Origin: Diphasiastrum complanatum
Lineage: Eukaryota; Streptophyta; Lycopodiopsida; Lycopodiales; Lycopodiaceae
Length of the DNA stretch: 64,000 nucleotides
Reading direction: 5' to 3'
Assembly: GCA_029204225.1 (NCBI GenBank)
Contig: CM055097.1
Coordinates: forward strand, 47,864,617-47,928,616
Shown here: positions 20,897 through 35,549 of the stretch, piece by piece
How positions within the stretch are numbered: the first letter of the stretch is position 1
Layout of the letters: each line of letters opens with the position of its first letter
Program-made: the position numbers and the translations under genes
The notes under the pieces: generated by a model
What the model saw: the letters and a program-made list of their open reading frames with translations, nothing else
The model's database searches: none
What the model was told of the DNA's origin: nothing

Positions 20897-21445
20897 ATGG
20901 CAAACATGGGAGAGTCCATTTTGAGTGAAAGTAGCAAATTGGACGGGATTTCCAACTATGCAGTGTGGAAATTCAAAATGAAAAACATACTGATGGAGAA
21001 AGATGTGTGGGAAGTCGTCACAGGTGATGAGAGAAGGCCGCCAAATGAAGTAGACATCAAAGTGTTCGACAAAAAGATGAGGAAAGCTTTGACCTTCATT
21101 AGCTTGTCAGTGAAGGGTCACATCATTATCCACATTTGTGATGCTATTACACCCAGACAGGCATGGGATCTACTAAAGGAACAGTTCGAGACGTCAAATC
21201 CGTCAAGAATCATGTTTTTGAAGTCAAAGTTGAATAGTGCCCACATGGAGCAAGGAGAGCACATTCAGACGTACATGACCAGAATCAAGACAATGAGAGA
21301 TGAACTGCATTCTATTGGAGAGCGCATACGTGATGTGGAGCTGGTGCATAATGCATTATGCGGCATTGCAGAATCCTATCAGATGTTTGTGAGCAGAATA
21401 GCATCAAGAGAAACAAGAGACAAATATGAGATACACATGGATTGA
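20897..21445 (+). pseudogene. Copia gag, 3'-truncated
   Basis: MANMGESILSESSKLDGISN, YAVWKFKMKNILMEKDVWEV, RQAWDLLKEQFETSNPSRIM and ELHSIGERIRDVELVHNALC follow the UBN2/Gag-polypeptide order of copia elements. The protein is distinct from the 9.8-kb and 14-kb elements (a second copia lineage). The frame ends after about 180 codons at SRETRDKYEIHMD, where sequence of a different origin begins. The zinc knuckle and everything downstream are missing. Confidence 0.85.
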
Positions 21446-21913
21446 AATGCAATTTTTATCTCATCATTACTAGTTGTATAATGATGCAAAGAAGATTTCA
21501 ACCTTTGGATCTCCTCCTTGAGCATCTCATTTTCATCCAAACAGGTTTTCATCTTTGTAGATTTTTCTTCGCACTCCTTTGATATTTTCCTTGATTCCTC
21601 TTCCAAATAATGTATTCTTTGCATTGAATGTGCATTCCCATAGAGCATCAAATTCTCACAGTAACCCAAAAGGCCATTTTTACCATGACACATATAAATT
21701 ATTAACCGACTCACCGAATGAATCTGGATGTTGCAATGAACATGGATCAATAGGATACACTGTTCCTGATGACCATAAATCTACATGTTTTAGCTTTTTC
21801 TCCCTGTATCGGACCATATCAGAAGTTGACAATTTGGGTTGCTTTGAATTTCTCATCCTGAGCGGAGCGTATTCTGGTGACAGATCCACATGAAGATGAT
21901 AAAGCTTTGTCAT
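21446..21913 (-). pseudogene. Fragment of an unknown gene with a coiled-coil segment
   Basis: On the minus strand, 21,913-21,700 reads HVDLSPEYAPLRMRNSKQPK, STSDMVRYREKKLKHVDLWS and YPIDPCSLQHPDSFG up to a GTGAGT donor-like site. Then 21,650-21,450 reads ENLMLYGNAHSMQRIHYLEE, ESRKISKECEEKSTKMKTC and DENEMLKEEIQRLKSSL, a heptad-rich coiled coil. I do not recognise the protein. The two blocks would need an intron of only about 65 bp. It directly abuts the truncated copia gag in opposite orientation, so it may be a gene fragment captured or exposed by rearrangement. Confidence 0.35.
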
Positions 21914-22334
21914 CAGTACAGTAGTATAGTAACAAACAACACAATGACAATAACAAAGTTGGAGATGGCGCTAACGACTCTGTTGGAGATAGAGATGGCG
22001 TAGGTTTTTTTTAGAAATGTCACTCCTAATCCAAATTTTTGAGTGTTCCCAACTATTGGAAAGAAATATTTCGGCATTTTGAAAAATTATTTCTTAACTG
22101 TGGTTAAACACCAGTGAAGCTTAATGTGACTAAACTAAGGTGCATTCATTTACATGGAAAGTAGTGCGGGGCAGATGCGTAAAGAAGTTAGAAAATGATA
22201 TTATAATTACTTTATAGTTATTTTTCTCTCTCCTACATGGCATTTCTTATAGGGCCCTCTTTGGGCCCATATTTTCTCTAATGTTGGTTGGACAATAAAA
22301 AAAGAGCTTTATTAACTTTTTGGTAAGTTCTATT

Positions 22335-23401
22335 GTTGGTTACAGTTGGCATCAAATTTGTAGATACAAGTGCCAATGTGAAATTGGGTGATTACATTGC
22401 AACCACTTCAAACAAGTAATTCAAGAGGTTATACAAGTGGTGATGGATAATACAACTTATAGTGTTCGACCAAGGGAGTTGCTTATGTGGATCCTTACGT
22501 AAGTTTATTCATTGCGCTTGCCATTGTCTTGATTTGGCCTTCAAAGACATTGGAGAGTTTGATGTATAAGGTCCAATATCTTGTGCTTTAAGGGAAATCA
22601 TCACATATATATATATAAAAAAAAAGCAAAGTCCTAAGTTTGCAAATATAGTGCTAAATAATTGTCTAGGCCTTGTGATACACAATTCACCTACATGTAA
22701 TATAGTGAGGCTTAAAGAGCTATTATTGAAATTGTTGCATACTATTGAAAGAAATAGAACCACCATGGGATTGATCTATGAGCATAAGCCAATTGGAGAA
22801 GTACGTCAAAGTACATGGTTGATGTTGCACTCATATGTACATGCAATGGGCATGAATTTGCTTTACTTGTTGGAAAGGATCAAGGAATGTTGAGCTTTCA
22901 CAAGGATTTATAAACTTCATTGGCGAGTATAGCAAGGGAGATATAGACTTTGAATCAAAGTTGGTCGGACAAAGGGGTTCATATTAAAATAGAGTAATGT
23001 TCTCCAAGTTAGTGGCTTGAAGTCCAAGATAATTGCAACACATATAACTTGGTGGGAGATATTTAGTTCTAGTACACTAAAATTGCAGATAATGGCCTTT
23101 AGAGTACGAAATCAAGGAAGCAACTTTTCCCTTTGCAAAAGTGAGTATTATCACACAAAGAAAAAGAACAAATTGAACTACAACATAAGACTTCTTCTAC
23201 ATTCATTGCAATCTCCATTTGCTAAGCAAAATTAAGGAGAATGATAGGAATCTTAATGAAGTGAAATTGGAAGAAGTTTTGAGTGAATTCAATGAAGACA
23301 AACTAACAAAGTCACCAAAACAATCAATGAAGTTAATGATGCCAATTATGAAGGTTCAAGAAGCTTTAAAGACATTGACTCTAGTTGAGATTGGAAAATA
23401 A
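22335..23401 (+). pseudogene. hAT-type transposase relic (DUF659 plus dimerisation region)
   Basis: In scattered frames: VDTSANVKLGDYIATTSNK; IQEVIQVVMDNTTYSVRPRE followed by LLMW (compare the VVTDNASN...LL motif of DUF659); CACHCLDLAFKDIGEFD (compare the C-A-x-H-x-[LI]-D-L...D-I-G motif); ALREIITYIY. Further on, THITWWEIFSSSTLKLQIMA and EYYHTKKKNKLNYN correspond to the WW...LQ.AIR and HTKKRNRL motifs of the hAT C-terminal dimerisation domain. The motif order is that of plant DUF659/hAT proteins. Many stops and frameshifts interrupt it, and the BED zinc finger and terminal inverted repeats were not found. It is an old DNA-transposon copy. Confidence 0.75.
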
Positions 23402-23897
23402 GAAATATGAATTAATATAGATTATAGATTGATATTTTTCTCTAAACTTTATGACTTTATACATTTTTGGCTTTTGCCATTTAGTCAACAAAAATTTCTT
23501 GTCCACGTTGAACTGCAATCTTTCAAATTACCGCTACACGGTCTTTGTTTTGCATGGTGTTCGGAATTTGAATGTGTGATTTTATAATGGTTGTGTTCCT
23601 ACTTCAATAATGCCCAATTGCCCAATTTTTAAGTAGCATGTCTGACATTTTGAGTTGCTTTTATGTATTTTGAATAACTGTATGTTTTGCGACGTATAGG
23701 TATGACAAAATTGATAATACTTAAAACCTCGTACAAATGTAAAGGATGTAAGGAAGTACAATGGCATTGTTGCAAGAAGCCTAACAGATTAATAGACAGC
23801 TCTCTGATCTTATGAGACGAAGAAACTACATAGGCTGAGAGTGCTTTTTCAAAAGTGAATGCTGTGACACTTGGATGTCACTATGTGTTACTACACA

Positions 23898-26800
23898 TTA
23901 GTTAGCTGCACTGCTTTGGGAGGCCGCTTCTACCTTTTTAGCCTGATCAGCTGGAACAATTCCAACCTTGATAAAATAATCATTTTCCTGGTGGACAAGT
24001 CCCAATATCAAAACCATCTATGTTAGTGTTTATGTCAATAAGTTTGCACCAAACACTTCCAATTACATTTACAGCAGATGATCAGAAAATAAAAACTAAA
24101 TCATTCAGACATCAAAATTTCAACTTGCATACCAGCATTTTCTTGTAAGTTTCTAGGATTGTATTGGGAGGCAGCCTAGTTTGGGTGTAGAAGTCCAGCT
24201 TATTAATAGCCTGAAATAGATGTTCACACGTATTAATCATTGAGGAGTCTTACGTGTGTAAATCTGGACATAAACTAGACTCAGAAGATCTTTTTGAGTA
24301 TCAAATCCTCATTTATGTGGTGAAGGGCCTTACATCAATCCATCTTGCAAGTTGTGGACGACCTGTGGTGATGGTATAATTCTTTATTCCTTCAAACACT
24401 ATATGGAATCTTTCAATGAAAGGAGCATACGCAATATCCACCTGCATATGTCAAACCTGATCAAACTTTAGTCAACTTGAGACATTTGTTAATGGTAATC
24501 AGAATTTAATCTGTATTGAAAGGAATTATGTGCCTAATACATTATCCAATAATTGGCATAGAGCTTTAATCAAGGGATAATAAATAAAGAAGGTAAACAT
24601 TTTGAAAAAATGATGTAAATTCTATTTATAGGCAACAAAAATCTTAGCCTACTCCATAGCACTTGATACCCTTAAAATCCACTTGAAACATTTGGTATTG
24701 GTAGTAAAAATATAGGATCTATGTTAAAAGGAGCTATGGGTCTTATACATCATCCAATAATCAGCATAGCGCTTTAGTGAAGGCACAATACATGTAGAAG
24801 TTAAACATTCAAAAAGAATGATGTAAACTTTGTATCAAAGCAACAAACAGCTTAGCCTACTCCATGCCACTTGCAATACTTATGATCTAAACAACTAACA
24901 TTAAAGTTAAGACAATGAGATAGAGACACACCACGCTAAAGCTTCCAACGAAAAAGGGACCTTCAGCTGCATATTTTTCCAGTGCAGCTTCAAGTTTGTC
25001 CAAGGCAGGACCTGACACATTGAAGCCGCTTGTTTTAATCAACTTCAAAGAAACCCCATTTAAGCTATGAAATTTGAAAATGAATGGACGCAAAAAGTTT
25101 CCATATCAATGTATAGTATATACCGAAGGTTTCTTCAATAGTTGTTGGAGTGGCATCTTTTCTGCTTAAAGCAACAAATCCGGTTTTGTTGAAGGTGTCA
25201 ACATATTCTATAAGTTCTCGTGCCACTTCGTTCTTGGTGTCATCCTGCCAATAAGCACAAATGGAAGTGTTGTAACAATCTTTGGCTAATTGTGAAGAAA
25301 ATATAACTCAAGCCACATATGAACATGAAACTGTAGAAGATTAAACCCCAAGACATAATATTTGTTGACATAACTATAAATTTAATTTGATTGTCATCTA
25401 AAGTTACAGAGATGTAGTTAGGACGTCTGGTATGATCTATGTGACTTATCCATTCATGTAGACTCCTAAATTGCCTATTTAACTACATTGGGTCTATTTA
25501 GTTACTGATAGTCATTTGGCATAGGGCCCAGAACCCCAATGCAAGCATGGCACAATGAGCAACTTTACCATCCCATCAGCTTGTTGACTAGCTTCTCATC
25601 ACGTCTCCACAATCTTTGGTGACAACTAGGCCCGTCATGGTCCCATCTGCCTAATGGTTGAAATACAGTCTCATTGGGTTGCTACTTTGTAACACAAGTA
25701 ACCTTGGGCCAAATGCCTTAGCCCTAGTTATTGGCCGTCACCATAACTTATGATCAACAAGCCCTCTAACAATCAACTTATCAAGGGTCATGTAGGTTCA
25801 AGAATGGGCCCTAGAAATACCTTCTCCCTATAGAGAGCCATCACTTTTTGATGACAAACTATGGAATTCCTATCTGTAACTTTTGTTTACTCTTCTAAGT
25901 GGCATCTAGTATCTATTTTCCTTTCCAAGCTCATAGGTACTCTTGGAGAATTTGGGTCCATGATCTAATGCATTCAACTCTTGCAATGTAATCAGACCCT
26001 AAAACAATTTATTGCTCCCATTGGATGGACTCTCATTCCTCTAGCAGTTGTAACTTCTAAGTGACATCATAACGACTCCCCACGATTCACAATAACTAGG
26101 AAATAACTTGGAATACTTTCCTTTTTGTAACACTTTCTGGTAACAACGTACCAACAAGGAAACCCTATCTCCTAGTTCAATAGGTACGATTCTCTTGTGC
26201 GTAACTATCTTCCCTGATTGTAGTCCTAGAGGAATTTTATTGAGCTGTTGCCTCATCTAGGTTTACAACTACACTGATCTCTATGGTCAGCAAGCTTGTC
26301 AATGTACTTAAACTTTGATGGTCACACTCAATCTATCTGCACTTCACTCAAATATGGTCAAAGTTTATCTTCCATAATCCACTTGAGATTCTTGGTTTGC
26401 CAATCTGCTTGTGAATGCTCTCCATTGTCTACAACTATGATTTGATTTGGCAAATAATGCAGATCTTGTTGCAATTTTCTTTAATGTACTACTAATATCA
26501 TGGCCAACTATAGAAGAGCTCATTTGATACAATACACAAGATAGTACATGAACGACCACATTTTCTTTCCCCTTGTGAAACTAAAAATACTCAGAGTTTT
26601 GCCATGTCACAACTAGAGCCCATGTACTATAACGTACAGCTCTTAACTCATGTGTCAAAGTCTAGGTTTGGATTGTGAGGGATGCATGAGAGACTTTCAA
26701 ATTTCATACCTTTGTGCCTTCACCATGTAGCATTTCCATAATGTATCCATACTCTGATGGCGCTCTAGGCAACTTCAATCTTCAAAAATGATAAATTTGT

Positions 26801-28188
26801 ATGAGAAGCTGGTGGTGAAAAGGACAACTAACTATATACCAACCTTTTGATATTCCACACATTCTACTGAACTCATTTTATGGGAAGTGATACGCATGTT
26901 GGGCTTGAAGAGAAAGCAAACAAATAGGTGCCTGTGGATTCAATTTCTTCACGATGTGGAATCTGGATATAACTTGTTGCTTTTCAAACTCGCTGTCATT
27001 TCCTACTAGATTATCTTTCTTAGCTTGAAGGAGAGTTCTCCTCTTCGAGATACTTCATAGCATGAATTTTTCCGACGCATTTAGAGCATTCCTTGTACAA
27101 CTATTTGTTGTCAGAAAATAAACAAAGTTGTTCCATCTCTATCTGTCCTTTTGTTCCTGCAAAAGGTTTGACCTACTATAAGCTTGACGAGCCATTAGAT
27201 AGAAATAATTTTACTTAATGCCTTCTTTCAATGGATCGAGCTCCACTTTGGTGGAAAATCCTTTGGCCAACTTGGTCAGACTTACGAAAGCTTGGACGCT
27301 GGCTCTGCTTGACCAACTGAATCCATAAGCTATAACTTGAGCATTGCCTCCATAAATTGAAGTTCAGGCAATCACATGTTCAAAAGTTCTATTGTTCTCG
27401 ATAATGCATAGGGGCACAAATTTGTACGAAGACCAAAGATACATTAGTGTACTTGCAACCATTTTAAATATTATCTAAAATCTTCATCTATATCTCTTGA
27501 TACTAATCAGCATAAACTTCCACCAAATGGTCCTTTTGGTGATGCAAAAGCCAGGCATTAATGGCACATACATGCCTGCACAAAGGAACAATTGAGATTT
27601 GAGGGCTGACTTGAAATCTACTGAGCTGGTTACTTGCTAGTTTTTAAAATCTTACGCCGCCACATGTCAGCAATGTGAATGACAATTATGCAACCTTTTT
27701 TCTTCAACACAAGTCATTTGAAGATCTTTCCAATTAAAATTATATTTCCCATTTATGACATTACTAACTAACAACATCAAAGGTCCTCTAAGACATGTTG
27801 GGGAATACAGTGCAAATCAGGGATAGGCACCGATTGGGAAGGAAAAACCAATATAAGTAGTCTGGAGATGACAATAGACTAAAGTACGATCCATATTTTT
27901 ACCGTGGAATATTCCATGTGGTCCATGCATACATAGACTATAACTAGAAAAACAATCTAATCAACTGATACAAAAATACATGAAGTTTGACTTTTTGATC
28001 TATCTTAACTACTAATGTATCAATATGTATGCATATAGCAGGGCTATATCTAACAATATATGATCTCAAGAGGCAGCTCTGTCCAAGGATAGGGTGCGTG
28101 GTACACTGATTCTATGGCGCTTCACTTCCAAATGGATCCAAAGTTTTTGGTTGTGCAATTTTTTGCTTCTAAGATGCACGTGCGTGCG

Positions 28189-28280
<92 letters not shown>

Positions 28281-31200
28281 TTGGCCATATTGGTGGCCCA
28301 TCAAACTTCTCCTCAAAGTAATTAAGCAGATCCAAGCTTTCTCCAAGCACTCTTCCATTATGTTCAAGTGAAGGAACCTGCATTACAATTCAAAAAAAAG
28401 TTAAAAGTGCTTATAGATGTTCAAACAGTCATTAAAGAAGAAAACAAGTTCATACTTTAAGTTCAAGCCAACATGCTAAGTACAGTATAAAAGCAATAAA
28501 AACATCTATTCAGTTATTCAAAAGTGTGAGCATAAAATGAAGGAAAAGGTGTTTCATTATGCTCTTTGACGTATTAGGGCCTAATATGACTCAGACATGT
28601 GATCTTACTTTATTTACCGAATACACCTTCTCCTTGTACCAAGCAGGTCTGTCTGCGAGATTGATATCAACTAGCTGGATGTGATCAAGGCCCTTACATG
28701 CAACATTGGAAATTTCACAGAGTATAAATGCAAAGTCATATGTTTGCTAGAATGCTTCAAATAACCATTATAATGCGTCCCAGCCATTAAAATAGAAAAG
28801 AAGCAGAAACAGCAAAAATTTCAACAAACATGACACACACATAATCTCTAAGAGTACACTATGTAATATGTGAACCCAAGTAAATCTGCTGATTTAGTCT
28901 AGCTTCATATGGTTAGCACTAAAAGGTACATTATCTAGGTGAGCATGAGTATAATAATCAACCGTGAAACTGACTTGCACGTAGAAATGTACCAAATTTT
29001 GCCTGTGAGCTGAAGCCTCCAGTTTACGATTTCAAGAATACATAGAACAAGATAACCTACAATCTTACAACGTAAAGTAGCAAAAAAATAAGACAATTGT
29101 CTACCTTGTAATTTTTTGCTATCCATACGCGTTGTGCATAGGGACACTTGGAACTTATGTATAATCTGCAATCAAAATTTGCAACGTGGGCTCCTTATTT
29201 GTAATTACATTTGCTGTCTTTGAAAGAACAGATATGCCTAAGCTGTGATTATTCAACTTAAATCATGAAGTGTCACTTAATGGCAGGATAAAGTCCACAG
29301 GGAAAATAACCATTCAAAACCTTACAGCCATATAAAAGACATCTTTACTGAGTTTTCAGCTCACAATGTCATTAACATTTCTTTGTCTAGAGATGTGAAT
29401 TATGTTCAGGTTTATTTCACACAGCATTCTCTTCGGTGGTGCAAAAGATCCTTGGCATTCCAAAATTGTGGGTTGCTAATCTTGTAGAGTAGTCTGGAAT
29501 TAGAACCTAGAAATCCTACCACCAACAAGAGACAAATGGCGAAGAGCATCTAAGATTAAACGAAAACTCTACCGCAATGTGAAAAAATTTCTTGTTCTCG
29601 ATTGCAATTTAAATAGTTTGTTTGGCCCCTAACAAGAACAAGAAACTAGGCACAACTTATTTGTGAAGATCAAGATTTATATTGATGTGTACACAACTAT
29701 AACTATTGACTGGGATCCTTGCAGAGGATATCCCCGCTTTGAACCCTTAGTGTCGTATTTTGAAGGAATTTTTCCTCTTATGTGATTCTCAATGTAACAA
29801 TCTGACAAAAAATGAGCCATAAAACACGGAAAAAATTTGTGCTAAAATGCAATAATAAAATCATGATGATTACTTTCCACTCAACCATAGATGCCTGCAA
29901 GCAGAAAATCACCATATACAAGCTGCTATGGCCCACTCATGGCTGCAACTGCTGCATTTATCATCCTCAAAATGAGGGTGGAAAAGCACACATGCAATGA
30001 AAATCAAGACCATAAACCAAACTAGAGTGAGAATTCTACAAACACCCGTACTTAGCACCTGGCTCACATCACATAAGTTCCATCACAAAACAACAAGACT
30101 ACCATGTAAGGGAGAAGATCATTGTCAACCAAGCTTCATCCTGCCTAAAAGAATCCGTTCTTAGTAACGTGGCTCACCAAAACTCTGTTCCACCACACAA
30201 CTACAAAATCACCCTACTACATGAAAGGTTGCTATCAACCAAGCCTCATCTTGCATGCAATCATAATAAAGTAAGACCAGCTAACACAAAATACTCACCG
30301 GGTACATCGGGTACATACAGGAAAGCTAGCAAGAATTTACAATAAAATATCAGTGCATAAAGCTTCATAGACAAGCACTAGGAGAAAGTAGCAATGCCAA
30401 AGCACAGCATTAACATTGACAACTGGAAAAATTCAGATCTGGAGAAGAAGGGAATCCTCTTGATCTAATCTTTAAGGTAGACACAAGGTCTAAGCATGCA
30501 AGAGAACAAAAACTACAAAGCCATAGGTAGCCACGAGAATTCAAGACTAAGAGAAGGAATCCTCTTGCCCGCATCTCTGTTGTAGAAAATGGGTGAGTAG
30601 AACCCTCCCACTTACTGGTATGTAGGAGACCTCTGAAAAGGGCTTCCAATTGCTTAACTCTGGCCTCCACAATGCTATAATGCTGGCCACAGTTGTGCTA
30701 CTACTAACAATTCTCAACTTCATGCGTAAAGAAGGGTTTAGGATTCCCATTCATATTCTTATTGAAAGCTAATTTCCTAATTCCATGCATAAAAATTAAA
30801 TGTTTTCTATTCGTGTTCCTGCTTTTGCTGAACTTGCGAGTCCTACTTCATAAACCATTTTGTTCTACAGAAAAAATACCAAAGATTACAATTTGATTGT
30901 TATAGTCCTGAAAGCAAAACAGCACACTGGTTGCTTGAACTATCATTCCCCTTGATAGATTGACTATTCTACTAGGTAGACAATACATCCATCTACCTAA
31001 GATGATCAATCCTTGGATTATCTAGAGGTCATCGGTGAGATGAACAACCTTAAGACACATATTTCCACTTGTCTAATTGGTCCTTTGACTATACTAAGTA
31101 CGAGGGTGTGTTCAAGAACTTATACACACCCAATAGATGAGTTGGCTAGCCACATGCATGTATGGTACATTCATACGTGGCATACCATTCATAGTTAATG

Positions 31201-34200
31201 CATAAATTTAATAGTAATGAATAGAGAAAAAATCTTGTGCAGCGGTTCTGTGCTACCGAACATAAACAAAAACCTTATCAATTGCCAATATTACAATATA
31301 GACAGATAATAATGTGAAAACGATCCTGGGTGTGACAGTAGTTGGTAAGCTTATGTAGTTTCTTTCTTCTTTTCCTTTTGGTTTTCTCTAGTGCTCATTA
31401 ATTGGTTAGCAATGTTCGAAGGATTCATGGGAAGAGGATTCCTCTCTTCTTCCAATCTTGAAGCTCTTTGCATTGCAGTTGCACTCTACTTTTGATCGTT
31501 TGATCCAAAGATTCCCTTTACCCAAGGATCAAAACCCTCGTTGAGATATCAAATGTATTGAGCATTAGATTTCTATTGCAACCTACATCTTCTTAATGTA
31601 ATTATGATGATTGGTTTGTCTTTATACGCATACTTTTGTCGTGAAATTCGAGTTGGGACTTAGGGCAAAAGACCCCCCTCCCACGAATGTATTGTACAGG
31701 GGGGTCGGGTGAGCTCTAGAAACAATGATTCTTGCGTGGGATATGTCATCTAAATGTACTGCAATAGATTTCTCTAAATTGGTTCCAATATAAATCCCTC
31801 CCATGAATGTACCATGATGCAGAGAGTGGCAAGAGCCTTGTAAGATCTTCAATGGCTGGCCTTCAGGTTGTAATCATTTGTGTGGCTGATTAATCAATGT
31901 CCACTTAACTACTACTTGATAAGTATAGCATGGATGTGTCAACCCTTGTTATGGCACGATGTTACTCGGGGGTCATGTGTGTGCATGGGTCTGCATGAGC
32001 CCTTATTGGTCTTGCATGCACCTATGGTTGGGCAATTAAAGGTCACATCATGATTTATTTGATGTATTATTTGCACAAACAATTGTGGTGAATCGTTTGA
32101 TGTGTTATTTGCAAAAACAATCATGGTATTTTGTGAATAATCCTTGGTTGGCTCCTTAAATCACTTACTCTTCCAACTTTGCCAACATCAAAAATGTACT
32201 TCCACACTTATTCTTTGAAGGAGATACTAATTATGTCAATCCAAAATGGAACTCTCAGTTATATCAATAATATTTGTATCCGTACATTTGTGTATCTACA
32301 AAGAACAATTAAAGAGGAAGCCTTGGACATCCTCAAAGACACTTATGCATGTTCCTTTTATCAAATGTGTTCTTACAACGAAATTGGCTTTCCATCATCA
32401 TAACATTACTATCTTTACTATTCTTTGCACAGTCTAACTTCATTTATGTTTAATAGCAGTAATAACATAGACATCTCTTAACAAGAATTCAATGATAACA
32501 TTTCATTCATCATCCTCATCATTAGTAGTACTTTCACCTTTACAACTAATCAAAACAATCTCAACATTTGCATCAAGCCTTTGATGGAATCCCCACAACA
32601 TTTTGACATTGTTTTTGGTCTTTGCTATCAACATCAAACTTAAATGTAAGCTAACTACACATTTAGGCATACACCACCTTTTCTCTTCTTCCACAACACT
32701 AATATCTTCATTTGTGAGATAGAGTCATTTGTTCTTGTAAACGGAGCACAAGTTTAAACATGTTTTTTCCATTCATAGTGCCCCTTAACCATGGCTATCT
32801 TTTGAGAATATTTATGCTCATTGAGCAGACTTGAAATTATCTATATCCATTTTATGAAATTTTTATCAATCACAATATTGAAGTCAAGCTAACACTAGAA
32901 ACATTGTTGTTCAAAAATGTATGTAACGATTATTTTTCTTGAAAATACGCATGTGTTTTAAGAATTTTTTTGTACAAAATGTAGCATACATTGTATTGTA
33001 ACCTCCCGAACTTTCTTCACACGTGTGAGTTTTTGCCTTATTCTCTCTTTGATACCTTTGATTTCACTTTTAACTTTTTATTACTTACCTCACTTGAGCA
33101 AACACCTTTTCGCAACTTGTTCTTCTTTACTTTTTGACCTTTCATTTAATATGTCACCATCATTGCCAGGTGATTGAACTTTGTACGAATGGAATTTGAT
33201 TATTGCTACCACAATGCCCTATTGGAACTTGATCAATTTTTGCTAGGACCCAACCAACTGGATGAAGTCCAAGAACATTAGGGCTGGAAGGATTGTTGAC
33301 CCACTCGAGGGCCAAGACATACTTTCAGAATTAAGGCTCTATTCTGGCCTTTGTATTGCAACATTATTTACTACTCGTAAAATGGATCAAAATTTAGGAG
33401 AGATTTTATCTCATACAACCAGCCCATTGTTGATAGAATTGTTGGAATTGTTGAACTCAACCAACGTCTTTTGACACATTCCTGAACAACCGATAGTTCG
33501 AGACACACCATCGACACCTACAGTTGGACACAACGACATACTCACATGATCGTCGAACAGTTGAGTGGGAGTCGAACTATCGAGCAACGACCTGTGGAGT
33601 AATTCGAATTATCGAATTCAAAACTTGGCAGTCGCTACTTGACGCTGCATTGTTGAGACTCACTCAAAAAGAATAGGAAATACGAAAGATATTTCTTCCA
33701 ACATTGTTTTGCGTTGCATGCATTCGATATAGCCAAAACCTCCATAGGGAGATCCAAGGAGGGCGAAATGGGTAAGGAAGGATGAGCGTGCTATGGCGAT
33801 CATCATATCCTCCATAAATAGAGACATCCTCATGCAGATTGAAGACTGCCAAAGCAGCCATGAAGCGTGGGAAAAGCTAAAGCAAAAGTACGAAGTGAGG
33901 ACATCTGCATCAGTCATGCACCTCCACAATCAGCTGGAGAGCCTGCGATGGGATGGGAACGAGCCGGATCAACACGTAAAGAAGATCAAGATGATTTTCG
34001 CACATCTCTCTGCATCTGGACAAGAGCACCAAGTCCCAACACCCCAGCAGCTGATGTTTTTCATAAAATGACTACCCTCATCTTATCAGCCGCTAAGAAT
34101 GCTCAGCTTAAGTTTACTTGAAATAACATTCGAAAGAGCAATCAATCTCGTAGCAGACGAAAGATTGATGAGAGATGAAGTAGACACAAATGGAGACTAG

Positions 34201-35473
34201 GAGAAGGCCCTTTTCACAAAAGGAAAGAAGAAGACTAAGAACAAGCCCAAAGTTGACAAGACTCGAAAGGAGTCATTAACGAAGGGCAACAACAACAAAA
34301 TACTTCTACCTGTGCTCACTGCAACAAGCCGGGACACACAGCAGACAGATGCTGCTTCAATTCAGATATACCTTGCACTCACTGCAAGAAGAAGGGATAT
34401 TGAACATATGATTGTTGGTTTAACCCCAACGGAAAGCATAAAGAAGAAAAGGTGAATGTCACTACGTCTTCTAAAAATAGTGACAAGAATGACAATGCAT
34501 TCAAAATTGTTGATGAAGAGTCCACGACTTACATGCAGCAAGATTATGACATAGTGATTGATTCAGGAGCCACATCTCATATTACTTGCAACAAGAATGT
34601 CCTGATGAAGTACAAGGCACATATAGAGCTACAAGGAGTGCTCTACGTACCCACATTGAGGAGAGACCTACTCTCTATATCGAGGATAGCAGATCTTGGA
34701 ATACGAGTGTTGTTTGATGGAAACGCATGCAGAATGGTCGAGCACAGATCGATTAAGTTGCTAACTGTCACATCAAGGCAAGATAACTTGTATCAATATA
34801 GAAATGGTTGTCAATGTTCTGTGGTGACCTTTGTAAAGGAAATGTAAATAAAACTGTTATTAGACCTTTTGAGCCTCTGAGTCGCATGTTGAGCTTCAGT
34901 GTAGGGTACTGGGTCATTAATTAGGAGTGGCTGGTGGATTGCGTGACCTCCTAAAAAGTGGGAGAGTTGACTAGTCACATGCTCACTGGGACACTTGGTC
35001 CAGTGTATGAGTCAGCCTTCTCACTTGACAACGTGTCAAGGTACTGCCAATGGCAAGTGTCGACTGTACATGGAATTGGCCGTGTCGATGTTAGGAAGGG
35101 TCAAGGTTAAGGGGTGCTTGATTTGCATAAGTGAGCCTAGAGAGAAGCATTCTTCATCATAGTCTATGCAGCAAGGATTGGGAGGAGACAAGGCAGCCAG
35201 CTCCGCTCTGTTTCATGCTCGTTGATGCTATGTACTTATTGTGATCTATTATACACAAACAATGTCGTTCTACTTTTCACATCCATCCAAGGGAAAATAC
35301 CACAATTACATAAGGCTAGGTACCTTTTCAGGTATGTTTCATGCTCTGGGAGCATACAACGTCTTCGATTTGAAAAAACCAATCAACTAAGCTGAAGCAG
35401 AGGACAAAACTAAAGCTGCAATTATAGAAATTGACTCTCAAACGAAAATAAAACCATGTAGCCATAACAAAGG

Positions 35474-35549
<76 letters not shown>

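Noticed and set aside
28094-28383. Arg-Glu or Ser-Leu repeat proteins in frames across GA/CT tracts (also near 36.1, 36.5, 36.9 and 38.9 kb)
   Set aside because: They are translations of dinucleotide repeats. At 28.3 kb the real coding sequence is exon 5 of the glutathione transferase, which ends at the repeat.
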